From positions 83,934,244-83,998,243 of the forward strand of contig CM024763.1 of NCBI GenBank assembly GCA_014218235.1: a DNA stretch of 64,000 nucleotides, in the 5' to 3' direction. The stretch comes from Colocasia esculenta. Lineage: Eukaryota; Streptophyta; Magnoliopsida; Alismatales; Araceae. Below the pieces are notes generated by a model. The model was not told the DNA's origin. It worked only from the letters and a program-made list of their open reading frames with translations, and ran no database searches. Position 1 is the first letter of the stretch. Each line of letters starts with the position of its first letter. Shown here one piece after another: positions 1 through 11,841 of the stretch. Both the position numbers and the translations under genes were made by a program.

Positions 1-215
1 CTCAAGGAGAACACGACTACTGCAAGCTCCAAGTCGGGTGTCGGGTAGTGCTGCTCATGCTTCTTCAGTTGAAGAGAAGCATAAGCAACTACTCGACTGT
101 GCTGCATCAGCACAGCACCCAAACTAGTCCCTAAAGCATCTGTGTAGACAACAAAGCTGCCGCTGCCAGAAGGTACAACAAGGATTGAAGCTGAAGTCAA
201 CCGGCTCTTCAGCTC
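1..215 (-). pseudogene. Element A RNase H, N-terminal fragment
   Basis: Translating the minus strand below the reverse transcriptase gives a Ty3/gypsy RNase H start. It has a VVYTDA box carrying the first catalytic Asp, then GAVLMQ, VAYAS and a YPTPDLELA stretch. A TAG separates it from the RT frame (after CERIF), where the family has a Gln or Glu codon. The rest of the domain is cut by the window edge. The enzyme would degrade the RNA strand during reverse transcription. Confidence 0.75.
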
Positions 216-1196
216 CTAAAAAATGCGCTCGCACTCTGCTGTCCACACAAACCTGGTCTCCCACCTGGTCAACCTAGTCAAAGGCTCAGCAACTCTGGAG
301 AAGTCCTGGATGAACCTCCTGTAGTAGCCTGCCAGCCCCAGAAAACTGTGCACCTCTGCAACAATAGTGGGCTGGCTCCAAGAAACCACGGCCTCAACCT
401 TGGCGGGATCAACCGCCACACCTGCACTAGAAACAATGTGACCCAGGAAGTGCACCTCCTTTAGCCAAAATTTGCACTTGCTTAATTTGGTGTGAAGTTG
501 GTGACTCCTCAAAGCCTGCAACACCAGCCTCAAGTGAACCTCGTGCTCCTCTGCCGTTGCTGAGTACACCAGGATGTCGTCGACGAACACCACCACGAAC
601 CTATCCAAGTACTCTCGAAACACTCTGTGCATCAGCTCCATGAACGATGCAGGTGCATTCGTGATCCCAAAAGGCATCATGACAAACTTGAAGTGGTCGT
701 AGCAAGTACGAAAAGCTGATCTGGCGATGTCTGAATCGCAGATCTGCAACTGGTAGTAGCCCGACCTCAAGTCGATCTTCGAGAACACTAAAGCTGACTA
801 CAACTGGTCAAACAAGTCATCGATCCTGGGCAAAGGGTACTTGTTCTTCACGGTCACTTGATTCAGCTGCCGATAATCAATACACATCCTGAGGCTACCA
901 TCTTTTTTTCTCACAAACAAAATAGGTGCTCCCCACGGCGAACGGCTAGGATGAATGAAGCCCAATGCAAACAACTCCTCTAGTTGGTGCTTCAACTCCC
1001 GCAACTCCACCGGCACCATCCAATACGTTGCCTTGGATGCAGGCATCGTCCCCGGAAGCAACTCAATGGAGAAATCTACCTCCCGCTCTGGCAGAAAGCC
1101 AGGTAGATCCTCCGGAAACACGTTGACAAACTCGCAGACAACAGGCACATCTGAAACAGATATCTCACCAGAATCCGAGACACATACAGAAGCCAA
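216..1196 (-). pseudogene. Element A reverse transcriptase (broken)
   Basis: Two minus-strand open stretches (1196-798 and 788-216) make one Ty3/gypsy reverse transcriptase. The first has the pre-RT region (PVVCEF, FPEDLPG), SPWGAPILFVRKKDGS and CIDYRQLN. The second has FSKIDLRSGYYQL, the FGITNAPASF box, the catalytic FVDDILVYS, the FLGH motif and the GLAGYYRRFI connection. A stop at about 788-797 (after DDLFDQL) splits them. Strong motif match to the family; the copy is inactive because of the stop and further breaks upstream. Confidence 0.9.
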
Positions 1197-1706
1197 GAAA
1201 GCAACACCACTGTCTCAGATAATACGCCGAGCTCTACCAAAAAGAGAGAAAGGGTCGACGGGTAGACTGGGTACCTCGGAAGCAAAGCATAGGTGCTCCA
1301 GGTAGCTCAAACCTCACGGTCTTCTGCTAACAATCCACCAGTGCAGAGTGTGCCTCTAACCAGTCCATGCCAAGGATGTCGTGGAGCTACAAGGCAAACA
1401 GTCTGGCTGGTAGCTGGTGGCCCTTACCTCGACGGTGACACCCTCTAGATAGCCCAGAGTACGCACAAAGTCACCCGTCGGCAGCTCAACAGCTAGGTCA
1501 CAGGCCCGCTCCGGAGCAAACTTAGACAAAGTAGCAAAGAACTCCTCAGAAGCAAAACAGTGCATGGTACCCGGATCAATCAAAACTGTAGCAGCCCTAC
1601 CAAGGATAGGAACCATACCAACGACCAGATTAGAGGCCTCCGCCTCCTCTCTAGTGATGTTCATCACCCGACCGCGTCCACGTCCTCGCTGAGGCTACTG
1701 CTGCTG
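1197..1706 (-). pseudogene. Element A retroviral-type aspartic protease (broken)
   Basis: The open stretch 1667-1356 starts with ITREEAEASNLV and contains LIDPGTMHCFAS. This is the DPG variant of the catalytic D-T/S-G loop seen in this gypsy group, and element C has the same form (LVDPGASLCFAS). The protease would cleave the Gag-Pol polyprotein. Downstream the frame is lost before the RT region, where a small shift puts the MDWLEAH part of the domain in another frame. Confidence 0.75.
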
Positions 1707-3093
1707 GCACTGCTGCGGCTGCTGGAACAGACCCTGGTGCTGCTGCTGGCACTGCGCCGGCTAGGGTGGATGGTCCTGTGCCTGAGGTGTCTGCTGCTGC
1801 GACCTCAATGGACACTCACGGATGTAGTGCCCCTGCTGCCCACAGTGGTAACAACCCGTGCCCTGCTGACTCTGCTCTACTCCCTGCTGCACAGACTGCT
1901 CCACTAGCTGCTGCTCTGGCTGATGTCACTGCTGTTGTGGCTACCTGTACTGACGCCTGCCTCCACGAGTGAACAGCTTCTTCAACTTCAAGGTTAGGCT
2001 AGCACCGCCTATCCCCGAAGAAGAAGAAGAGGAAACACTCCCTCGACTGCCCAAAGGGCGCTGGTACAGAGAAGACCTCCCTGAGCCTCCACTCTGCTGC
2101 GGCTGAAAATGACACTCCCGCTCCAAGGCAGTGGCTCTCGCCACTGCTACCGTCAAGGAGTCACAGAGGTGACCAGCCATGGCCCACCTTAACTTGGAGC
2201 GTAGCCTGCTCATGAACCGCTCAGTATGAGCCTGCTCACTGGCAGCCACATGGGGGATGTGTCGAAGCAGCTGCACGAACCTCTTGTGGTACTGTGCTAC
2301 GGTAGCGTCTCCCTGCACCAACTCATGGAACTGGTCCCTCCTCTCACGGCAAGCGTAGTTGGGGAAGAACTCACCGTGAAAGGCCACTAGGAACTTCTGC
2401 CAAGTGATCTGGTTCAGCCTCCTGCCCTAAAAACTGGTCTGCCCTACTGCCCTCCACCACTCGCGGGTAGACCCCTTCAGCTGATATACTGCCAACCTGA
2501 CCTGATCCAGCTCTGTCCATGGTCTCGAAGGTGTGCTCGAGCTCATAGACCCAACTCTCTACCCTATCCGGATCACGATCACCAGAAAACGTCGGAGGCT
2601 GAAGATGAAGAAACCTCTCCAGAAGCGCCGTGCGGTTCTTAGGTGCTGTCGTTGCAACTGGAGTCTACTTTCGTACCACTGGTGGTACCTCTGGCTAAAC
2701 TGGTGCTGCCTGCAGGGTCGGTGGTGGCTGCTCCTCTGCTGCCATTTCTGCGACCTGCAGACCTACTGCCGGCATCTGCTGGTACGGATGGTACTGAGGG
2801 TACTGCAGGTACTGCTGGTACTGCCAAGGACCCTAGAACATAGCTCTCCACCACTGCTCCATGACGGATGGCGTGGGAGCGGGCGGAAACCACTGCTGCT
2901 GCTGCTACTGCCCTCCCTGCGGAAACGGAATGCCCAGCGGCAATGGGTCCCCAGGCTGCTCGAACTGCTGGGGCTGAGCATCAATCGGCACATGCTCGGC
3001 TGCAACCGACCCGTCCAACTCAAACTCCTGATGCTCTACCAGCTCACGAGCCTGCTTGCGAGTGCGTGGAGGAATGTTCTGCAAAACATCCAC
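1707..3093 (-). pseudogene. Element A Gag with CCHC zinc knuckle (broken)
   Basis: The likely start is ATG at 3093 (MDVLQNIPPRTRKQ), about 110 bp inside the primer binding site. After a Gln- and Pro-rich N-terminus come the capsid-like retrotransposon gag segment (about 2640-1941, with WQKFLVAFHGEFFP and HKRFVQLLRHIP) and a basic Ser-rich stretch. A CCHC knuckle lies at 1853-1812 (CYHC, then GH, then EC). The tail before the protease is Gln-rich and punctuated by TAG codons in positions that look like former CAG. Several TAGs and frame changes make this a pseudogene. Confidence 0.82.
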
Positions 3094-3200
3094 AATAATA
3101 GGTTAACAGATGAAACTCCAGCGGCTAGCAGTGTTACTTGTACTTTCTAAGGGACTTTATGTTATTACTTATTTCCATTACAAGTCCTGATAAACTTCTC

Positions 3201-3212
3201 GCTATGATACCA
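3201..3212 (-). other. Primer binding site of element A
   Basis: The minus strand reads TGGTATCATAGC one base inside the LTR end. This is one mismatch from TGGTATCAGAGC, the usual complement of the 3' end of plant initiator methionine tRNA. It fixes the element's orientation and the inner edge of its 5' LTR. Confidence 0.85.
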
Positions 3213-4410
3213 CTGTAACGGCCCCGACGCCCGGACCCTCAGCTCCCACCAAGAATCCGAACATCGGCACTGCCACCCACGGGTCTGGAGACCCGGAAGG
3301 GGTAACGGATCGGTCTAACAAGATATGTAATAGAGATAAATAACAACGAACGCACTAAAATGTACGACAAGTGAGGGGACAGAGTCCAACACTTAGTAAC
3401 AATCTAGTACAGTCCCAAAGTAAATAGAGTACAAGTACTAAAATAAAAGAGAAAGAACACGTTCCTTAGGGGCATACCCCGAGGGTGAAGTACACAAGCT
3501 GGGGAACACTGCTCACTGGGGACGCCGCCTATTACGGCCCCGTCTCCTCAATCCGTCGCGGAGGGAACTGTTGTGAAGTCTCACCTGCAAAAGAGGGCAT
3601 GAGCTTCGCAAAGAAGCCCAATAGGGACTACCAATCTCCCACTGGTTCTAATAGCAGAAAATAGAACTAAATGAAATAATTAAATAAAGTAGTAAATTCT
3701 ATTCTACTAAACAGAGTCATGAGCAGAAGCATGAAAAAAACTACACGGTCATCGGTCTAGGCTACACGTCGGGACCGGAAAATTCATGTAAAACACGGCA
3801 CCAGAAGAAACCCAAGGTTGTAACACAGACAGCTAAACACTACCTGGGCAAACACACTAGCTAAAGTACGCTACACTAGTCAGCCAGTCAAGTGCGACAC
3901 GCGCCTTACCCTTGACCAACGGTCCATGTCTAACACCTCCCGTCGGAGTGAGACGTGGAAATAAAGAAACACAATGCCATAGTCAGGCCAGACTACGGTC
4001 CCACACCTGGCCCCTCTAAATGGTTCCAGAACCACGTAGAGTGAGGCAGTGAGAAAGGACTAACTGGTCCGCACCGAAAGAGCACCACAACTACCTCGAA
4101 GACACAGACCAGCTAAGAGAGCTCTACAAACGACTCTATGCCGCTGTCCCCATCGTTTTCCCCTCCGCTCCAAGTTCGTGACTCGAGCACGCCCGCTGCC
4201 CGGAGAACTCCCTCTAACAGGCACGCGGAGATGAAGGTCCCAGGTAACGGTAACAACCTGTCTTGTGGACAAGCCCTCAAGTGCCTAGCACCGGGCGAAG
4301 AAACTAGAGTAGCACTGCACTAGGAACATCACAGATGCCAAGAAAAACTGAGTCGCAGCAGAAGCGGAACGTCAAAACATGTTGTCAGTCCCTCTCGGTC
4401 AGAGAGACGA

Positions 4411-4720
4411 CGCAGTAATACGTCGCGATCAGAATGCGACGATCCTGCCTATCGTGACAAGAAAGCAGAAGGCGACCCTTCGACCCATCGTGATAAGAAT
4501 GCTCATGCTTAAGGTGCCGCAACAAACCCGGGTCTCTTGAATGTGACACATACCCCATCGCGATCCTATCGTGATGGAGGCAGACGTCGCGTTCCGACAA
4601 ACCCTGAACTCCTGAACACCGCACACGTACCTCGTCGCGTTTTTCTAACATGACGTGTGCTAGGGCGTGTTCAGAGAGAACACGACACGACGATATGTCG
4701 TGACCAGGTCACGACTGGGA
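4411..4720. repeat. GCGAC/GTCGC dyad cluster in element A LTR (degenerate)
   Basis: Repeated half-sites of the GCGAC and GTCGC/GTCGTG type occur on both strands, spaced irregularly about 15-40 bp apart. Many carry C-to-T or G-to-A changes (GTGAC, ATCGTGA). This is a decayed version of the sharper clusters at 7832, 9941, 11842 and 12492. Confidence 0.6.
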
Positions 4721-5700
4721 AGCCCGTCGTGACCTCAGCCGAGTGCTCAACAGAGCAACTCCCAACACCCCAAAAGCCACAAAAACTGAACAAGAATAGG
4801 GAGGGGAGCATGGAAACGAGGGAAACACATCCATTGACATGCAAACCACCCAAGGCATGCAAGGAATTCAAGCTACACTTAAGACCTCACATATGAAACA
4901 TGAAACCCTCAATACAACCCACCCATCTCAAGTATGACCCAAGCATCACAAACCAACCACATGGATCATAAGACAATATGCACATCCTAAGCAAGGATTC
5001 TAGGCTTGGAGAAGGAGGTTTAGCCCTAGCATGGTAGAACTAGGGGGAGGGTTTGGGGTCCCTACCTCAATACGAAGATCCACTCGATTAGGGCCTTCTC
5101 GTAGGCTTGCACCCCTCCACCTCTGAGCTCCAACGCTCCAAGAGCCGCCATCCACAAGCCGAGCATGCCCTTCACAAGCCGATGGAGAGAAACCAAGGTG
5201 CATACCACAGAGAAGGGGGAAGGAGAAGGTAGTGAGAGGGAGAAGCATAGATTTCACACCCACCAACACAATCAAACCATGCACTTACCTTCACCAAACA
5301 CCACACACACCCCAAGTCTTCCCCAAGCTCCCTACGGAGTAGCCAAGCCACAAGAATCGCCAGAGAGGAAAGAACATAGCAACACAGGCAAAAAGGGGTT
5401 CTACTCTCTATTAAAGCAACTTAAACACAGGCGATCAGAATGTCACGGACCTGGTCGTTGCATTACCAATGTTAACGCGACAGCCACCTACGTCACGATC
5501 TGGAAAAGCCTGCGTCCCTGACAATCAAAGCCACCACGTGGCATGCATGCAATGCTGACATCTGATCATGACTGGCCTGTATGTCGTGTTCATGCATGCA
5601 TGACGACACATGTCTCCACCGTTCAGACAGCTAAAAGATAAAACAACAGTCTACTGTCAGAGCCCTATCTTGACAGGGGCGGCCGGCGCATTCTCATTCA

Positions 5701-5758
5701 GAACGCGACGGTCACCTACGTCGCCTTCAGAAGGCGACGGGTCGACATGTCACGATCA
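5701..5758. repeat. GCGAC/GTCGC dyad pair near outer end of element A LTR
   Basis: One 27-bp unit begins GAACGCGACGG and closes with ACGTCGCCTT. A second follows at 5730 (GGCGACGGGTCGACATGTCA). They lie within 100 bp of the LTR's minus-strand start, in what would be U3. A related single unit occurs near 5474. Confidence 0.65.
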
Positions 5759-5800
5759 CAGCCGAGAGAGTTGACCCTCAAAGGGGACAGGGATGTTACA

Positions 5801-7190
5801 ATTGAGGCCTGGGATTTGGGTTCGGGCTATAGGTGGAGGAACTTGGGTTGCCCATAGCACTTACCTGCTCATGTTGCATAACCCCTTCAGTCGTAGGACC
5901 ACCAGTAGTGGGATTGCCATTGCTCTTCTTGAAGGTCCTGGCCTTCGGCTCAAACATGGCCATGATAGGAGAGTCCTTCAGTTGCGTCTGGATATAATGG
6001 GCTCTCTCGTACAACTCTTCCATAGTGTTCAGTTTATTCATTGCCAGGATATTCCTAAACTGTGGCATAGCATTCGCAGTGATCATTTTTACTTGCTCTG
6101 GCTCAGACAATGGGTCCCTCAACCTCTCAGCTAGTGCTCTCCATCTATCAGCGTATTGCAAGAAATCCTCATCCGTCTTCATTTTCTTAGCCATCAGGTC
6201 AGTAATAGATAGAGAAGGGCCGACCCGGTCTCTGTACCTCCGTAGAAATTTTCTCTGTACAGCTTCAAAATCCTCAGCATCAATTGGTTCCAAATAGTAG
6301 AACCACTCGAGGGTGGGACCATCAAGAGATCAGCGGAACAGAAAGGCGAGGGCATAATTATCGTTCTGCCAAAAGGATGACTTGTACATGAATTCCTTGA
6401 CATGTACAAAGGGGTTGCCACTACCATTGTAGCGGCAGTAGACTGTCAATTCAGAGGGAGGAAGATGAAAGACTGGCATAGAAGGGAGGGCTAGTTCAAA
6501 GGAATCTTTGGGTGCAGACACCCTTTTCAAATCTTGTTCCAAACAACTCACCTTCACCAGGAGAGCTTCGGTGAGTTGATCAGAGGATGGCTTCGGAAGC
6601 ACCCCGGAAGAATGGTGGTGGGGTACACTCACCTGAGTGGAATAGTGAAGAGGAAGGGTGCCAGCGGGTGCGGAAGTATGGGCCGAAGCCCGAGGGGGGT
6701 AAATGGGCCTTGCCGTAGTAGGGCTTGGCCGAACAAGGGTGGGCCTCCCAACAGGGCTGTGGGGGCGAGAATGTATAATAGAGTTGGCCCACGAGGGGGC
6801 AGGGGAGGCTCGGACCGTCAGGTCGTGAGTGGGTTCAGCATAGAAAACACCCGTGTTTGGGTGGAGAGATTGGATGGGTTCGGGGATGGATTTCCCCTTT
6901 AAGGCAGCTTGAACCTCCTAGAATTGGGATGGTTGGAGGTTTTGAAGGAGGTCCACAAGTTGGGATAGATCAATAGAAGTAGAGGCATTTACAGTGGCAT
7001 GCCTTGGGGAGGGGTGGGGAGACTGTGAATCCACTGCATGGACTTGCGAAGTGGATCGTCCAGCATGGGGTTCATTAGGGAGTTGTGCAAGTGGTTCAGT
7101 GGAGTTATACACCTCATTGTAGACATCCTCATGATAACCCATGTTCTCATACTCGGCCATTCCAAAATTTTTGCCTGAACGAAGCAACAT
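5801..7190 (-). pseudogene. Element B Gag-like protein (gypsy, possibly Tat-type), interrupted by A
   Basis: The minus-strand frame runs from ATG at 7190 (MLLRSGKNFGMAEYE) through a Pro/Ser/His-rich linker into a retrotransposon gag domain at about 6500-5950. Signposts are YNGSGNPFVHVKEF, SLDGPTLEWFYYLE, FLRRYRDRVG, QYADRWRALAERL and ELYERAHYIQTQL. TAG at 6918-6920 and TGA at 6330-6332 interrupt an otherwise continuous frame. The C-terminal part is cut at 5800 by element A and would continue left of the window. The domain resembles gags of Tat-type Ty3/gypsy elements; that lineage call is tentative. Confidence 0.7.
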
Positions 7191-7831
7191 AAACTAAGCA
7201 CAAAAGTTTATTAATGAACAACTACTCAAACAAGTTTGAGAGAAGAAGTTAATAGCTTTTAATCAAACACTTGGGGATTCTTATGTCCAATTAATTGTTT
7301 CAGTATAGTTCAATGTGGATTTTATTGAAAAATGTCACTCCAATGTGAATATGGGCCTAGATGGGTAAGAAGAGGACTCCGGGGTTCACTAAGCACACTC
7401 CCTCACAATAATGGGTACTCTAACACGGGTCTCTGCAATGGTACAACCTACTTGGTCCACCGTGAGGGAATCCACGGGGTACGGAGACTTACGGAGGTCC
7501 CAGTGAGGATTCTCTAGTCCAATGAGACAGAATGCCTAATAGAGAGATAGCCCTCACTGAGAGAGGTGTTTAGATCCTAGTGTAAGGAGGGAAGGAGGTC
7601 CCTCAGCCGAAGTATGCCGTGTAAATATCAAATAATGCAAGATATGATAGAAAACCCCTGCTCTCTGTGAACAAACTGAATCGTGACTCTAATCACGGGA
7701 TTTGCTCCCCAAATAATGATGATGAAAATAAGGAAAATGGCCATAATCGCCACCAAAGTAGGCCTAATGAAAGACAGTGCTAACTACCTTGGAAAAGGAA
7801 GAAAAAGTGTAGAAGAAGAACCTGGTCCTAT

Positions 7832-7956
7832 GAACACGACGTGCAAGTCGTCGCTTTCTTTGGAACGCGACAAGGAGAGTGCCGCCTTCTGGTTCCCTGA
7901 ACACGATGCGCCAGCCGTCGCCTTCTTGAGATCGCGACCAGATGTGTGTCGCCTTC
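7832..7956. repeat. Cluster of four 27-bp GCGAC...GTCGC dyads
   Basis: Units start at 7832, 7863, 7899 and 7930. Each is about 27 bp, opening with GAACACGAC, GAACGCGAC, GAACACGAT or GATCGCGAC and closing with GTCGCTTTC or a GTCGCCTTC-like arm. Centres differ from unit to unit while the arms are kept, which is what a two-site binding element or a selected hairpin would look like. Confidence 0.7.
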
Positions 7957-8401
7957 TGCTTCAGAAGATGAAGATTGTGGGTTCTGTTCTTCCTGCTCCT
8001 CAGCCGACCAAGGGGCAAGAGCCTCGTGCTGTTACTGTCTTCTACGACATGCCAAAAACATCAAAACAAAAAAACACCCATTAGAAATTCGTTTTGGCGT
8101 AGAATCTATCCCAAAACAATGAATAAACATGAGAGAATTGGGGGGAACTCATGTGGGGTGGTGTTTTAACCCCTTTGGGTGATTAAAATAGGTGTGTGTG
8201 GAGTGTTCTAATGCAAATCTACGAAAGGAAAAGAGTCTAAATGTGCATGCATGAAGGAAAAAAAAATCATGAAGAGTAAGAGAAAGAAAGCATAGATGTG
8301 AAGAAATCTCCTTGGGTACGTTGCCTTCGATACGTTGCCTTCCATAAAGGGAAGTCTTTAAGCATTTCTAGAGAATTTTCAAGGAATTAAAAGGCCAAAT
8401 G

Positions 8402-8535
8402 AGAATGCGACGTATTAAGGCGTCGCCTTCTGAAGAAGATCGATTGCGGTCTGAAGGCAAATCGGTATAGGCATGAACGCGACATGAAGGGGGTCGCCTT
8501 TTGAATGTGAATGAGACAGGGTCATTGTCGCCTTC
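8402..8535. repeat. Dyad cluster (GCGAC...GTCGC), looser
   Basis: Units begin near 8402 (GAATGCGACG, closing GTCGCCTTC) and at 8474 (GAACGCGACATG, closing GGGTCGCCTTT). A partial unit closes with TTGTCGCCTTC near 8535. Same arm pattern as the neighbouring cluster, wider spacing. Confidence 0.6.
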
Positions 8536-9940
8536 ATGATCCTTCAGTATATGGCTCACTCAAAATATCTAATCTCCTTGCATGGGTATCGGATTGGCAC
8601 ACAGTTTGAGGTGTTGGATTCTCAACTTAGAGAGCTACGAGATGGTGATGAAGACTGATTGATTTGACCTGGAAGAACCCACCAGGGCGATGAACTAATA
8701 GGAAGATGCCATGATCGGATAAAGCCAGCTTGGTGATGATGAGCCAACGTGGGGCGTCAATGCTGTGACAAGGAATTTGGCTCAACTCATGGGCCAAAAA
8801 TGGGTGTCTACAGATTGCCCATCCTTGATGCCTGCTTTGCAAGGGAGTGGAGTGATAGTGTAGCAGAGATGGCATGAAATGATGGTTTAGTGGAATGAAG
8901 CGAAATGAGATGAAAAGCGGGCATCAAGGTAAAAAGACACCCATTCTGAACAAATAAGCAACGAGAATTATCTGGCGATCTCTGAACATGGCTGGAATAA
9001 AGTGCAAGGATGGCTCCAATCTGGGACGAATAAAGATTAAAAGAAAAGAAGTGATCAACCTCTTGATGAAGAGGTACCCTGGCCATGTTAGGCTTGCAGG
9101 TTTCGTTCATTAGGGGATAGGTGCTGTCTCGGCAGGTCGATTCGACTCTGGCCTTCGAGTGAATCATGGCTAATGAGCGGATCAATGGGAAAGGGATGAC
9201 TGACATAATGAATGGGGATGAGAGGAATCCTGAATAGTAACCATACTGGCAAACTGGACTGAGCAACTAGCTCGAAGAGAACTTTCAAATTCGGAATGGA
9301 ATGGAATTCCTTGTTTTGGAAATGAAGATCTGGTTGGACATCATTGCGAAGATGGCTTTAACTAATCATGAAGCATGAAGCTCAAAATTCTACATGATGC
9401 ATGCTGGTATAAAAGAAAAGAAATCATAAAATAAAATGCAAAGAAAAGGAGAAAATAACAAATACTCAAGGATAAGCAAGGGTCAAGACACTACGCATCC
9501 CCGGCGTGGGATTGAATCCATCATCCCCAAGCCATACCATCTAACAGCCTATCCAAAGATTAACAGTGTGCACTTCGATCATCCTCATTTTTGTTGAAGG
9601 GGAACTCAGATCCCAAAACACACTGAGAACCAGCCGATCCTTGAGATAATATAGTAGAGTAGATACCATATAGTAATGTAGAGAGATTAGGTTAAAAATA
9701 CTTACCTGGACTTACCTAACGAGCCATCTTTTGATTTTTTGATTTTTTTTATTTTTGTGAATTTTTTGCATTTTCTAATTTTTATGGGTTTTCAAAATAA
9801 TAAAGAAATAAAGAGCAAGATAAAGAATTCAATTTGCATTAAAACAATTGAAGAGCTTAAGCATAAATTCAAGAATACATCTTAAATTCGTAAAACAATC
9901 ATGACAATGCAAAGAAATCAGCCAACAGATGTCAAACAGT

Positions 9941-10030
9941 GAACGCGACAAGCTGCTTGTCGCTACCCTGATTAGAACGCGATGACCAGACTGTAGCGAC
10001 CAGGTGGCGACGTATCAATACGTCGCGACC
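9941..10030. repeat. Three dyads upstream of the first PMD-like gene
   Basis: Units at 9941-9967 (GAACGCGACAAG, closing CTTGTCGCTACC), about 9974-10002 and 10004-10030 (GGCGACGTAT, closing ATACGTCGCGACC). The first and third have complementary inner bases as well as arms. They end about 145 bp before a TATA-like box and about 640 bp before the PMD-like coding region. Confidence 0.68.
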
Positions 10031-10175
10031 ACAGTTTTTGTGTCCAGAGCGGAGTTGGCCACCCGAGAGCTCCATGTTTGGCTCCTACTTGGACTCTTAA
10101 AGCTCCCTAGTCCGGTTCTAACTCCCTTTAAGCTTTCTAAACTCTCTCCCACCATGATTAGGAGTCTTAAATGCC

Positions 10176-10183
10176 TATAAGTA
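10176..10183 (+). promoter_or_regulatory. Candidate TATA box for the first PMD-like gene
   Basis: TATAAGTA lies between the dyad cluster and the coding region on the same strand. It is a single weak signal supported only by position. Confidence 0.3.
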
Positions 10184-10672
10184 AGGGTGGAGAGGCCAAA
10201 TTCGGAGTTCACAACCTCCCTTCTTCTCATCAAGCTCTCAAGGCTCCCATGGCCATGAAGAGAGCTCCAAGTGCTCCCATGGGTGGTGAGGCTTCTTACG
10301 ACGGTCCCAAGCACACCCCGGACGTCCTTCAATGAGCTAGTGAGGCTGACGGAGGTTCCAAACCATCTAAGTAGCAATGCCAACATGAGAGAGGTATGTA
10401 AATTGGCCTTTTGAATTTCTTGTGATTTTAAGCTCCGAATTTCCACTCTAATGCACCTTCTTCTTCTTCTTCTCCTATTTTTTCCTTTTTCTTCTCTCCT
10501 CTAGCTCTTTCCCGGCTCCCGCCAATACTCTAAGCTCCCTTGGATAGCACCCATGATTAAAGTTCTTCCCATGCATGTGATCGGCACCTTGAGAGAGTGG
10601 GGTTTAGGGGGGATCTTGATAGCCGCCCACAAGTACCATAAAATCTACTTTGATTGACATAGCATAACCGCA

Positions 10673-11700
10673 TTGATAGAGTTATGGCACCCACAAACTC
10701 TTACCTTTATTTTCCCAAAATTTGAGGTTACCTTCTTACTTCAGGAGGTTGAAGCTTTCATGTCCTTACCCAAGACCACACGGGGGGATGAGCAAAAAAC
10801 ATGCTATACCGTTGGGCCCATTAATTCTAAACTCATCCTAGGTGAATTTATGATGGATCTCGGAGATGTGTATACCATGATTAGCCCTCAACATATTCAC
10901 CTAATCCCCTTGTCTAAGTGGGTCATATCTCATTGCAAGAATAAATGCGGGAATTATCAAGAAATAGCCAAAGCCATGGCTATATGCTTGTGTGGTCCGG
11001 AGATCACCTCTTAGACTATGCAAGCTTGAGCGCCATTAGCGGGATATGGCGTGGACTTAGCCTCTCTCATGCGGTCCTAGCCTTCCTTTATGTGGGACTT
11101 ACATCGGCGGCTACGGGGGGCCCACTTTATGGCTCTATGATTCTCTTAGATTGCTGGTTAGGAGTGAGGATAAAATTCAAACCTGTAGAAAACCCCACTA
11201 TAGAGAGCCGGATCATTGGGTGTCATCCTTTGTGCTTCATTGGCGGAGCTGCCAAATTCTCCGATCATGTCATGTGCAGGACAGTGGATAAGAAGACTCG
11301 GAGTGCATGGCGGCTATACCTCAACACACTTCCAATAGAGAGTTTCGCCATGGATATAGCGGCGCTACGCGGAGTGGGTATATGGTTTCCCCTTGGATGT
11401 GGACTGGACCTACAGCTCATGGGGAACATGGCGAGGCTTTTCTACAACCCGCATAGGTGCTACCTTCAGGTCGGGAAGCCTAGGACAAAGCTACTTCAGC
11501 CGTCACACTTGCCTCCTATGAAAGCGAGGCACTTGGGAGATCCGGAGGACGAGCAGGCTGTGCGGAGTGCACTAGTGATGTGGCGTGTGTGCGCCACTCA
11601 AGCCCTATCACCCACGGTGCACGAGGAGTGCGAGGCATACTAGGAGTACCTCAGAGAGTATAGAGAGATCCGGCCACGTGGGGACCACGAGCTTGTGAGA
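10673..11700 (+). pseudogene. Plant mobile domain-like (PMD/DUF7745-type) gene, frameshifted
   Basis: The frame opening near 10673 reads IELWHPQTLTFIFPKFEVTF followed by LLQEVEAFMSLP. This is the signature of the plant mobile domain superfamily (E/L-WHPxTxTFxxPxxExTxTLxEVExxxxLP). Near 10980 it shifts into a second frame that runs to 11643 and, past a TAG, to about 11708; that part is rich in hydrophobic helices. PMD proteins occur as transposon-captured genes and as host silencing factors such as MAIN; which applies here cannot be told. No introns are evident. Confidence is moderate for the superfamily and low for the subfamily. Confidence 0.55.
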
Positions 11701-11841
11701 GAGACTTGATTGTTCTTTTGGAACTTTACAATAATTCTCAGCCTTTATATGATATATGCATTTGAGATTTGCAGCGAAAATGTGAATTTTTAAGGGTTCT
11801 GTGCAAAACTGAGAAGGTGATAGTCTAGGCATCGCGACCCT

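Larger units (their letters stand above)
1..5800 (-). mobile_element. Ty3/gypsy LTR retrotransposon A, 5' portion (decayed)
   Basis: Reading on the minus strand from 5800 down: a 5' LTR, an initiator-Met-type primer binding site, gag with a CCHC knuckle, protease, reverse transcriptase and the start of RNase H, which runs off the left edge. This order (PR-RT-RH) is that of Ty3/gypsy elements. Integrase and the 3' LTR lie outside the window. The reading frame is broken by several stops and shifts, so the copy is dead. It is inserted into the gag of element B, whose frame continues from 5801 rightwards. The duplicated target would be ATTGA at 5801-5805, but its partner is out of view. Its pol closely resembles element C at 18833-21672. 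Confidence 0.88.
3214..5800 (-). repeat. Element A 5' LTR (about 2.59 kb)
   Basis: The ends are mirror images, TGTAAC at 3214 and GTTACA at 5800, with the primer site directly outside 3213 and foreign gag sequence outside 5800. Only one LTR is in the window, so the length is inferred from these ends rather than from a pairwise match. It contains no supported gene; open frames inside it lack any recognisable motif. Clusters of the GCGAC/GTCGC dyad lie at 4411-4720 and 5701-5758. Confidence 0.78.
7191..9900. other. Unassigned repeat-like DNA, no supported gene
   Basis: I find no open frame here with a recognisable motif. Two dyad clusters (7832-7956 and 8402-8535) lie inside. A possible LTR of element B spans about 7808-8812: on the minus strand it would start TGTAGACACCC and end TTCTTCTACA, but no primer site follows, so this is weak. 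A T-rich tract occupies 9725-9790. Minus-strand open frames at 8627-9288 look like chance or relic frames. Confidence 0.4.

Noticed and set aside
2533..3150. Plus-strand open frames of 66-205 codons over element A gag
   Set aside because: Antisense shadows of the Gln- and Pro-rich gag; Leu- and Trp-rich composition results from the complementary strand.
8627..9288. Minus-strand open frames of 66-152 codons
   Set aside because: No motif recognised; they overlap in different frames inside repeat DNA. Possibly relic, not supported as genes.
9481..9560. Possible tRNA-like or primer-site sequence (GGATTGAATCC near CCCCGGC)
   Set aside because: No acceptor stem or anticodon arm could be folded, and no LTR end adjoins it.
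10015..10446. Minus-strand open frame of 143 codons
   Set aside because: It lies antisense to the presumed leader of the first PMD-like gene, covers the dyad cluster and shows no domain.
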